From Puffinus mauretanicus (Eukaryota; Chordata; Aves; Procellariiformes; Procellariidae): a stretch of DNA of 64,000 bases. How positions within the stretch are numbered: position 1 is the first letter of the stretch; the number at the start of each line of letters is the position of its first letter. This document shows positions 12,000-22,043 of the stretch, piece by piece. The position numbers and the translations under genes were made by a program. The DNA lies in NCBI GenBank assembly GCA_023333565.1, contig JAJKFH010002633.1, forward strand, positions 1 through 64,000, written 5' to 3'. The notes beneath the pieces are model-generated. The model was not told the origin of the DNA and did no database searches. It saw only the letters and a list, made by a program, of their open reading frames with translations.

Positions 12000-12350
12000 C
12001 ACGTTTGAGGCATCCAGACGCCTCACGTGCTTTCATGAACCACGCGCTTTGCCTTTACGCAGTCGAAGAGCGTGGCTCCTCCTGGTTCATGAGCGCAGAG
12101 CGAGGGCTAAAGCAGCCAGTGTCTGCAGCCAAGCCAGGAGCTGAGCTGTGGCACGGTGACCTCCAGACAAGGAGTTGTGTGGCCGGGCCCAAGGTCCAGC
12201 CACCTTACGCCCCATGCACTGATGCGGGGGCTGAGGCAGTCATACCAGCACCACCCAGGCAGGGACTGAAGGTCCAGGGGCACCCAGTCAGCCTCCATGG
12301 GTGGGTGGAGGCCCCAGGTGGGGGCGGTCAGAGCCGCTGAGACCCATTTG
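12000..12350. other. Isolated GC-rich patch in intron 1
   Basis: A ~350 bp stretch is clearly richer in G+C, with scattered CpGs, than the surrounding AT-rich intron. It contains the 9-bp inverted repeat CATGAACCA (12034-12042) / TGGTTCATG (12083-12091). A 125-codon frame crosses it on the + strand but resembles no protein I recognise, and a frame of this size is easily produced by low stop density. It could be an old unrecognised repeat, a lineage-specific insertion, an alternative promoter or a non-coding exon. Confidence 0.5.
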
Positions 12351-13964
12351 TGCACTCAGGGCCCTGACAGCTAATTTCTTCCTGTCAGTGTGCTCCCTGC
12401 AGGAAAAGATTCGCTCATTAAGGTAGAAAGACTGAAATTGCAATTTGGGGACCCTGCCCTATGTCATCAGCTAAAACACATAAGGATCCGTTTGCACAGG
12501 AGGATGAACTTAGATTAACAGATTGAAACAGCGCCTGAGGGAATTTATACATCATGATCTGGGCAGCAAAGGAAAAAATTAGGTCTTTTACAAATATCAG
12601 GCATTAAAACAATTACCTTGGTACACTTGACAGCCAGTGCCTACTCCAAGGGCTAAGGAGACCGCCATGAGCTGCACAGGGTGCACGTGGGTACATCCAA
12701 TTAGAGACTCAGGGGCACTTACAGGAGTGAGATTCTGCAGGGACAGAGCAAACACCTGGGCACGTTTCGTGGGCCACAGCTGAAACCTGCGGCAATCAAC
12801 TCTCGTGTTTCAGACAGACCCGATGATGGCTGCAGAGGTTGGGCTGACATACGCGCTCTCTTTTTGTGGGTGCATTTTATTTTTGCTCCTCTTCTCTGAA
12901 GGCTGGGATGAGGAAAAAATAGCAGGGTTGCTTTTACAAAGAAAAAAAAATCGGACATCCCATTTGTTCTCTGTTTCAGCTTTCGGGGACACAGTTACAG
13001 GGGTCTTGTCCTTGTCTCACATTGACAAGAGAGAAGAAAACTGAAATCTGGCAGTGGGTGAAGCTCTATTTGAACAAAGAAAAGGTGTTGATCTAGGGTG
13101 CATGCAGTCAAAGCAAATACCAGGACCTGATGTGAGCACCCCACTTATTTTTAAGCCTGGAATGTAAAACCCACTTAAGGATGTTAGAATTATTTTCTCC
13201 TTCCAGATTTGCCAACATGTCTGCTTTTGAGTTTCTGCTGAGGACAGTTCCTAGGTCAGGACTTATTGTAGCTCACAACGAATAACGGAGAACAAGCTGA
13301 TTCAACCCCCCTCACTGAAAATCATCTGTTGACAAATATATTTTTTCTACCCAGATGCCTTCTACTCCTTGCATAATGGCACAAGCTGTACCCTGCAGCT
13401 CGTGTGTATCAGGTCTGGAGGCAGGGAGAGCTCTCCGTTCTTTAACTCCCCAAACCCCTCTTCTGTTTCTTTGTTCTACCAAACTTACATGCTGGCTCTC
13501 TTGTTACTGCACCAGCCTTCTGGTGGTTCTCAAAATGTGTGAAAGCTAACTACTGCCAAACAGCTGCTAATGAGCGCAGGACAGAACAGTCCACCTCAGA
13601 TCATGAGTCCTCTTGCTATCCTGGGAGAGTTTATTCTGTGGATTTGGGTACCTTCCTTTGAAGAACGGAATCCATGTGGTGGCTGAGAGTGGAGCAGAGC
13701 AGAGCTCTCTGCTATACCCTCCTCCTCTGTGGCTGATACTGATTGCAGCACTTTCTACTCTTTTCTTCCGCAGCACATCATCAGCTTCATGGCTGTTTCA
13801 TTTACACTGGACTATGTGAGAATTTGAAGGAGAGGTGCCTCCCCAGGTCTCATTCATTTAAAGTTGTTAACATGCGAAAAATTGCTTTTCGGGAAAAAAA
13901 AAAATAATCATTGATTATAACACAGAGTTCTTATGAGGAGGTCCTGTAGTGTTTTCCAAAGGTG

Positions 13965-14080
13965 GACAACGTGATCATCACACTTCAGATGAGGAAGTGA
14001 AAGCAAAGAGACATAAAGTGATAAACCCAGGGTCGTATAGCAGATAAGAGTAATCTCTGTGACTCAGACTATTGCTTTAT
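13965..14080 (-). repeat. MIR-like ancient SINE fragment
   Basis: Read in order, the pieces CTTCAGATGAGGAAGTGAAA, GCAAAGAGACATAAAGTGAT and CCCAGGGTCGTATAGCAGAT follow the reverse complement of the MIR core (cagatgaggaaactgaggca ... aagtgacttgcccagggtca). The order and spacing are right, so this is one of the more convincing remnants here. Confidence 0.6.
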
Positions 14081-16514
14081 TCTTTATGTAAAATTTCTTT
14101 CCATTTTCAGTGTCAAAATATCTTTGGAAAATATGGTCCTGACTTATCTTGCCTTCTGTGAGCTTCACTGCTTTCCACCCAGCTGCAGTGAATAAAATGT
14201 TGCTTCTTGCCATGGATTCAAAGTTGAAGTCACTGGTAACATTCCTGAGAATTTTGTGTAATAGAAAATAAACAATTTACTTCATTCCTGTTTTCCATGA
14301 TGTGCAGTCTAAAACTGCACATCAAGTGCACCCTGTTACGCCTAGTATTGTACTTCATCAAACGTAGTAACTTTGAAATCCCTGAGGCTTATAAGTGAAT
14401 GGAGGGATGGAGTACCAAAAACCTCATAAATGACAAAATTATGATCTTACCGAATCTAACTACCTACAAACAGATTGGTTGTATTCCCATCAGTTCTTGG
14501 ATTTTTTCTTTGTTTGTTTGTTTTTAAAGGGATATATACTTATTAATTATTCTTTTGATTAGTTCAGAGAAAACTAGGCTTTGTGTTTTGCATAAATATG
14601 TACCACCTTAGAGACATTAAGGTTTCTAACACTTGTGGAGAGATGAACATAGTGTTTTCTGATAAGTTACTTATTACTTTCCTTGAAAGGACGTATCTGA
14701 GAATAAGAATCTTAGATTTTTATTTCATCATTATAGGAAGTTACAGCAGGAGAATCCCACTTCAGCACAGAGGATTCTCATCTTTTCATGGAGGGCTGGG
14801 ATGTTTCAGCATTTTCACAGAATTCTAGTAAGCATAAAAACCAAAGGGCTTCAGAGAGATCCTGGTCTTCTGCATTTCCACTGTCAGAAGGAGATCTCTC
14901 TGAGAAGCAAAGAGAAAGAGGGAATGATGGAGGCAAGGCTGTGCTCATTTCTGTGATGCTGACAGAGATTGCAAGGGCATTGTTCCATGTGTAACAGAGG
15001 AGAGGGCATCTCAGACCAAGGTCACAGCACCTCCCAGACTTCCATAATAGACAGAAACATTGAAAAAAACCTCCTGATCTTATTAAAAATATCTGTACAT
15101 TTAGTGTACAGTTATTTTATTTTGATTCTTGAGAACCCCAGGCGCAGATGTGGCCCAAAAAAGCTACTGATGATGCCTAACATCAACTTTATTGACTCTT
15201 ATACAAAAAGTTACTTCACTGGTGAACCAGTAGGCAGCGATCTACTTAGTAGCTATATCTCTACTGCATACTAGCTCATCTGTTTTATACATGACTCTCA
15301 CCTTTCAGAAAAAAAAAATAAAAGGTTTCATGCAGTGAGGCTGCAACAGATCTCTATTTTTTCTTCCTTGAGAAAATGTTATACTGTTTTCATTTTAGGA
15401 AGGATTTAAATTTATTGATTTGCTTTTTTTTGAACATTGATCTCCACACATCTGGGTTGTCCCTATATTATTCTGTGTATCTTAGTATACATCATTTATC
15501 AATTCATGTTCTGTAAGCAAGAGTGCTCAACCTACGAATCAAGAAGACACTTCAATTTGTACTATTTTAGGTACAGTAGCTTAGTGAGTTCATAAACTAC
15601 CCATATGTAATTATATACCATTTCTATATCTTAAAAAAAAAATTTGTATAAAAAAAGGAAGACTGAATTTGGTGGGTTTTGCCCTGCAATAAGATGACAA
15701 CAAAAAGACTACAGACTTCCTGCACTCTTGTTCACAGTTGAAGCTTGATGAAATTTGTCCCACAATGTCTCTTTTACACTTGCCAGTACTTTATTCTCAG
15801 GTGACGTAAATGCATGGATTTTACCAGTCTTCAGCACCCTTTACATCTTCATGAAAGCTAGGACTTAGCTATGGTATTTCCAGAAGGTGCCGAGTCAAAT
15901 TCATTCTGCATTAACGCCAGTGAGGAGACAATAGATTTATAAGAAGGAAGAATTTAGCCCATTATGCTTCTTGAACTCAGTCTAACCTCAGATTTTAGAA
16001 GAGGAAGGGCTGAAAACTTGTTAGCACTTGCAAGTGGTAGCTGGGTAAAACCCTGGGGATAACAGAAAGTAATTGTGCTGAGCACTTATACCTGGTAATT
16101 GTCCTGTAAGCTAGCACTTTAAAGAGGCAGCATGTTGACACAACAGTTTTGTTTGAAGTGTCTTCTCTACAGAGTGCCTTCTCCACTTTAAAATCCATCT
16201 CTGTTATTTAACACGTGTTCATTTATTTTTCAGTTCTCCCATCCCACCCTGAAACCAGCAGGTGCTATACCACAAATTTAATTCAGATTGTTCCTCCCTG
16301 GAGTTCTGTGGTGGCTGTTGTAGCTACAACTTTTGTATGTTCCACATGCTTATAACAATCTTTTCAGGGCATTTGCATTTAAATGTATTTAAAATTTCGA
16401 GATATTTTTCACACTGTAATGTTAGGAAAATTCCTTAGGCTGGAATTTTCTGACTTATCTTTTAACAGGAAATATACGTTTAAATCCCTCTAACAGCTTA
16501 AAAAAAATCTTAGG

Positions 16515-16605
16515 CTTGGTCTTTTCATGTTTCAGTTCCTTGTTTGTTAAATCGAGGTAAAAGTTTACTTCTCAAGGGTGTTATGAGAATTAATGCTATG
16601 GAGAC
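16515..16605 (+). repeat. MIR-like ancient SINE fragment
   Basis: TTTCAGTTCCTTGTTTGTTA, AATCGAGG and CTCAAGGGTGTTATGAGAAT follow the forward MIR order (cctcagtttcctcatctgta, aaatgggg, catagggttgttgtgaggat). It is in the opposite orientation to the other MIR-like remnants in this intron. Confidence 0.6.
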
Positions 16606-18529
16606 CGATTCTACAATGACTGGACAATATGGACAAGTGGATAAGTACCAGTTAGAAATGCACACATTATTTTACTCTCCCTGAGGACTAGCTGTATATT
16701 TATACTCTTTTGGAAAATACGTTCATATATCTTTAAAACAAGGAGATTATTTTCTTCTGTAACCACACAGGTTTTCTAAAGGTGTTTTGCCAGTGGTTAA
16801 TTTATGACGTGCCATGAGGTGTAACATTAAGGCAAGCATAGAGGAGGGCTCTTCACTATTCCTTTTAAAGTGCTCATTTGTTCCAGTTTTAGGAAGACGT
16901 TACATATACAAAGTAAGTAATTCATTTTCCAATCCTAATATTATCATACTAAATTCAAAAGGGACTCAATTAGTCATCATTACAGTTTAATGGCCTGAAA
17001 CACTTTAGTGTTAATAAGTACCCAAAAAAGTAAACTCCTACCTCTTGTAATTTAAACCATTACATGATTTGTTCAGTACAAAAGGTAATTTAGGAAACAT
17101 AGAACCTTATGTCTTAGCTAGCGATTTTATAACAGCAGTAGGCATGAAAATTAAAATTCTAATTATGCCCTTTGTAGCTTCACATAACGTAAAGAAATTA
17201 TGTCCAGGGTCTTCCTAGTCTATGAAAAGGATGATGGAGGGGAATGAGTGCGCTGTGCAATATATTTTTCCCTGATTGGTGGGAAGAAGAGATAGAAGTA
17301 TTTGTGGATTTTCACTTTGTTGTCATGCAGAAGCAGGTCTGGCCTGTCTGGAAATGACTGACATGTCTTCTTCATTCACACTGAGCTAACTTTTAGCAGG
17401 AAATGGCAACCAAATGATCATCATGGCTTCTATGGGCCAGGAGGGCAATCTATTCCTTTTCAGTTTTGCTTCAGATCTGTGCATGCTTTTTCATATAGTG
17501 TCGTGAAGGTTACACAATAGGGTAACCTCACATACATGAACTTCAACCTGTGAAGGAAAAAAAGCACCAATCTAGGGAGAAGATATTGAAACTTCATACA
17601 GTATACACAGACCTGCAGGCTTTTTGCATGTAAGTGGTTGCTTGAGAGTATAAATAAAAGTTAGAGGGCTCTTTGCTGTAGACTCCTGGAATCTCATTTT
17701 GAAAGGATTTATAAAATTAATGCAATCTGTGTTTTATGATCATAATCCACTGCATGGTTGTAATCATTTATGGTTACAACTCAGTGCTTTGGCATATGCT
17801 TAACAGGAAATATATGAATAGGGTCTTTTTTTTTCAGCGAGATTACTTACACATTTATTGTTTGCAGAATCAGGTCCAAACCATATTACAAACAATTACA
17901 TTTGTGCCTAAGAAGACAATAAACCTTGACTATTTCTCTGATTGTATAGACAGATTATTATATTCTCAGACTGTAAATTCCTCTTGGTTCATATGAACTT
18001 CCCTGCTTTTCTGGAGGCCGTTAACTTCCTGCAGCTGATATGTTTATAATCTATACAAAAGACTCTTCAGAATATTAATGTCTAGAATATATGCACGGAG
18101 CATATTTATTCAGCTACACCATTTCCATTATAATGGACGGGTGGTACTGAGTGTGCAGTTGCAGAACTGTTCTGTTGGAAGCATCCTTCATTTAGGGTAC
18201 ACTTACAAATTAAATTACTGATGGTAAAGAAAAATCTCCTGCCAAGTAAAAAAAATCATAGCAAAGGGCACTGTAAAAATGTCATAACGAGTGCTGTTTT
18301 GAGTGAATGTGAATTAAAAAATGTTTTTCCTTGTAAATTCATCAGCTAGACAAATGAAAGTTCTCATATTAATATATTTTAATTAATTCTGTGCTGTTTT
18401 ACCTTATACTGAAAACCAGAACTGATTGTTTCTGTATATTTAGGAATTTACATGACTTTTGTCATTTCCATATTTCTGAGAACTTCATGCTCTTGCATAG
18501 ATGTTTTCACAAAATCTGAGCAGGATATA

Positions 18530-18605
18530 GAATCGTTACCCCATTTCACAGGTATGGGACTGAGGTACAGAGAGAAACTGTGGCTTGTCTTCACTGAGTT
18601 CCTAC
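18530..18605 (-). repeat. MIR-like ancient SINE fragment
   Basis: ACCCCATTTCACAGGTATGG, GACTGAGGTACAGAGAGAAA and TGGCTTGTCTTC correspond to the reverse-complement MIR core. The similarity to the accccattttacagatggga-type consensus is clear by eye. Confidence 0.6.
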
Positions 18606-18889
18606 ATGAGCCTATGGTTAATATGTGATTTTTGTTTGGGCACCCAAACAATTGTTTTGGCTCAATTTAAATAGTGTTTCTGGGCTGATCCATTGGGTTG
18701 GAGTGAATTGGACTGCAAGTCAGTCCTGTTAGGGATACTCAAAATTGCAGCATCTGGAGCTTGAATAACTCATTGAACTCATCACTGTGGGTAGCTCCAG
18801 CGCTATTGATCAACACAGCCACTCTTTGCCCAGCTGCGCTAGTTTGAACAGAATAACGTGAGTCTGTTAACTACGTTTGTAGTGAAGAC

Positions 18890-18990
18890 AAGCCATTAAG
18901 TGACTTTTCCAAGGACATAAAGAAAGAAAGCAATCTGGGTCTTCTGAATCTCGTCTGTTTTCTGTCCAATATCTGAACTGCGACCTTATG
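18890..18990 (-). repeat. MIR-like ancient SINE fragment
   Basis: TTAAGTGACTTTTCCAAGGA followed by a degenerate ACATAAAGAAAG and TCTGGGTCTTCTGAATCTCG fits the distal part of the reverse-complement MIR. It lies about 290 bp after the previous fragment in the same orientation. The two could be halves of one element separated by later change, but are more likely two copies. Confidence 0.5.
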
Positions 18991-19350
18991 CATAGACATT
19001 GCTGAATGATTTTGTACTGATGTTAACAGGCAATAATTCTTGTGTTGCATATTTTTCATTAATGACTAGCATTATTGGGAAAAAACCCAACAATCCCTCC
19101 CCTGACAATTTGTGAAGGTTTCCCTTCAACAGTAAATATTATCACTGATGATGTTAATGAAGACATTAGCTTCACAGCGTTTGAAGTACTGAAACACTCC
19201 ACTGTTAACTAGCCTAGTGGGGTTTATGCTAATGTAAAATGTAATAAAGTAGAGGCCACTATCTCTTTAAGCTGAAAGAAAGGAAACTTGTTTCTACTTC
19301 CAAGGGATGCCTAGTGTGTGCTTATCTAATTGACTGTGTATTTTGTCTAG

Positions 19351-19400
19351 GTGTTGAGGGAAAGCTAAGAGAATGAAGGCTCTAAGTCCCCAGTGGAAGC
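19351..19400 (+). other. BRINP3: BRINP3 exon 2, 5' UTR part, with acceptor at 19349-19350
   Basis: TTTTGTCTAG|GTGTT at 19341-19355 is a reasonable 3' splice site: a T-rich tract, CAG-like end, and a possible branch region upstream around 19325-19335. An alternative acceptor, CCCCAG at 19388-19393, would leave only 7 bases of UTR. The longer version is preferred for its better pyrimidine tract. A short uORF begins at 19373 if the longer form is used. Confidence 0.6.
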
Positions 19401-19429
19401 ATGATATGGCGATGCAGTGCTGGTGCTGA
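19373..19429 (+). other. Possible uORF overlapping the BRINP3 start codon
   Basis: An ATG at 19373 opens an 18-codon frame ending at TGA 19427-19429, in a different frame from BRINP3 and overlapping its first 29 bases. Both this ATG and the BRINP3 ATG have A at -3 and A at +4, so initiation contexts are similar. If the mRNA includes 19351-19400, scanning ribosomes would meet this ATG first, and BRINP3 translation would need leaky scanning. Its presence depends on acceptor choice. Confidence 0.5.
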
Positions 19430-19636
19430 ATTGTTCTCTCTGATGGCTCTATGGGAGTGGATAGCACTGAGTCTTCATTGCTGGGTTTTAGCAGTTGCTG
19501 CTGTTTCGGATCAGCATGCCACAAGCCCCTTCGACTGGCTCCTCTCTGATAAGGGACCCTTCCATCGCTCACAGGAATACACAGATTTTGTGGACAGAAG
19601 TCGACAGGGATTTAGCACAAGATACAAGATTTACAG
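19401..19636 (+). CDS. BRINP3: BRINP3 first coding exon (N-terminus, partial gene)
   Basis: The exon encodes the N-terminus of BRINP3, a secreted or endoplasmic-reticulum glycoprotein of the BMP/retinoic-acid-inducible neural-specific family, linked to neuronal cell-cycle restraint. The translation starts [12 protein letters not shown] and has a hydrophobic signal peptide (about residues 10-33, ending near AVAAVS). It continues with [19 protein letters not shown] and ends ...STRYKIYR, a block I recognise as almost identical to human BRINP3. BRINP1 and BRINP2 differ clearly in this block. The exon gives 78 complete codons plus two bases of the next (AG|G, Arg), then donor AG|GTATGA at 19637. 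The MACPF domain and the cysteine-rich C-terminal part are encoded by later exons, not in this window. ATG 19401 is chosen because it gives the family's usual start; it has A at -3. No frameshift or stop is seen. The open frame running past 19636 is intron read-through. Confidence 0.95.
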
Positions 19637-22010
19637 GTATGAAGCAAAGGGAAAGCAATTACAGAGATATCATCCTTAGAAGTTGTAAACTATCAACAAG
19701 GGTTTCCTTAAGGGAAAGTTTCAGATGTGGGAACAAATCCATAGACACAAAATTCATTGCTGAAATATATGCAAGGCCATATATGCACTGTGTACTACGG
19801 AAATGCCTGCTTGTGTTGTTTCTATTTTGTTTAAAGAACTTTTGGTAATTGATTATGTTGCTTTGGAAAACATTGTTGTTCCCTACCTACCTCTACTCTG
19901 CTCCAGTGACATACTAAAAAATGTCCTAAGGTATTCAAGCACCATCTTTGATTGCAGAGGGCTAACATGGAACACCCTTGATCATGCAGCAAGATCCAGT
20001 TCAGTTGCTTTCAGTGTGGCTCAAGACATAAACTCAGACTTTAAGAATGAAATTGTGGCTCCATGGATACTGCTGGCAAAGCATGGACTTCACTGTACAG
20101 ATCAGGGCATTTCAGAAGTGACTCAAAAAGTTTCATGTTAGTTTATACCAGTGTTTTGAGAAGCAGTTTTCTCATCCCTGAGGGACTGAGCAATAAGAGC
20201 CACTGTGAGTTTCTGCAGAAGTTGCAGGTGTTTGGTCCATCACAAAACTCAGCATTAGGCTGGCCCAATTCAGACTGAATGGGGGGAAAAAAGCTAAAAC
20301 AGGGGAAGACTTCAAAAATATAGGTCTGCCTGAGAATTTGTGCCTTGCTATAGAATTGCTTTCATGATACATTTGTAACCTGTCATTTTCCACTCTTTTG
20401 AGACAGCACTGGTGAAATGTCTTCTTAATCATTTGCAGGAGGTATAACTCAGTAACACTGAATAGGTTTATCAAGGACATGGGGATGAAAAGGGGAGTTC
20501 AGTTTAATAGTAGTGACCTAACGGCAAATAGAAAGAAGGGGAGAAATGAGGGACCATGAGAGATTGAGGACTGAGGAAACAAATCAATAAGCAGAGAGAC
20601 TTTTTCACTTCATATTGTTATAGATCCCTCCTGGCAGCAAAGAGAAAGGGGTGGCAGCAGGGCAACACAGGACAGGTCATTAACTTCCCTAATAACTCTC
20701 CAACCTATAAACACAGACCATTTTGGTATGGAAAGACACATGCTGATTTCATTTAAAACCATGAAACAGTTCCTGCAAATTTCATACCTATTTTGAACTA
20801 TTATTTCCTAATGGTATCCAGCTCTTCAGTAGAAGAAGAGAGTCATATATGCCTATATGTATATACCATCCTTTAGTTCGATGTCCAGTGGCCCGTGACA
20901 AAACTGCTGGTTTCAGTCTGTGAAGATTTTATTTTTAAGGAACTTGCTTTATTTTCCTTTCCTAAATATATGCAGTAGAGGGCACTCTGTTGCAGGTCAA
21001 TTTTGCAGTGGGCTGCTTTGCCATATATAGAGAAATTAAACACATTTTGAAAATAAACTGTGATTTGGAAATATGCTTGATGAAGTGGCTTGTCTTAACA
21101 GAACAGCATTGCCCAATATTTACTGCATTTTAAAAGCCAGCTGTCAGGACCAATAATGTAAAGCCAATAATGCAGAGACTGAGGCAGCATATTTTATTCC
21201 TATTATTCTGTATTAGTCAACACTGAACGAAAATTATCTTGCTAAAAACATGAAAGATAGAATTGTATTTCATTTCAGCTCTTTCAATCAGGTCTTTGAG
21301 ATTTTCCTCCTCTCAGCCATCATTACAGAAACATTGTTAAGTTTTATAGATCTGTAATCATATCTCTAACATTTATTTGGGTTTGTGCATAGGTTTCAAT
21401 TGGCTTTAATTTACACAATCCCACAGAAAGTGTTTCTTGTGTTGATTTCTAGCCTTTGCCTATTCCCTTCAAAAATGAGCCAGGAAGTCAAAAGAGGCAC
21501 AAGCTACCTGAATCAAAAGAAAAGCTGCATTTTTTGATTTAGTCCTCCAAATACAAACCTTACTGCAAAGTTTCCTTGTAAAATATGGTCCCATTAGCAA
21601 GTAGGGCAGAACATGGTGACCTTGTTACGAATCACACACTGTAAATTTAATCCCTGTGGCTTTCCTATGAGCTTTCCCAGGCTAAAGGATCTGGAGTCTA
21701 ATTGGTCTGTTCATTCCCTCACCTATCTTTTACCTAATGAAAACGATCCCTCAGGGACACAGTCCTGATTTGAATGGAGAGGTAAGGTGGGGGAAAACAC
21801 AGGTCTGTATTGACTCACCTGAATCATATTAACAAGAAGGAAAGGTGCCACTCCAAACAGTGCTAAGAGTAGGGCTTCCTTTCCCTTTGCTCTTCATTTC
21901 AGCTCTGGAAGTCCACACCTGAGACCTGACATTTTAAGAGTGAAGGGGAAAGAAAGTCATCTCCCTTTGTTTTAACATCCATGCCAGACAGAAAATGACT
22001 GAAGACCCCG

Positions 22011-22012
<2 letters not shown>

Positions 22013-22039
<27 letters not shown>
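22013..22039. repeat. T27 homopolymer
   Basis: Twenty-seven consecutive T residues. It could be the A-tail of a retroposed sequence on the - strand, but no body or target-site duplication is recognisable. Confidence 0.9.

Positions 22040-22043
<4 letters not shown>

Larger units (their letters stand above)
4685..19350 (+). other. BRINP3: BRINP3 intron 1 (inferred), mostly featureless
   Basis: This AT-rich, non-coding DNA lies between the promoter domain and the first coding exon. I see no coding exon or RNA gene. It holds several MIR-like SINE fragments, one GC-rich patch (12000-12350), short T-runs (for example 7895-7922) and a two-copy 17-bp tandem repeat (8562-8595), listed separately. 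The remaining stretches show only stops in all frames and short chance ORFs. The left end depends on which first exon is used. Confidence 0.6.

Noticed and set aside
19637..19679. Continuation of the BRINP3 frame past 19636
   Set aside because: The family sequence continues with a different peptide after KIYR, and AG|GTATGA is a proper splice donor, so the following codons are intron read-through.
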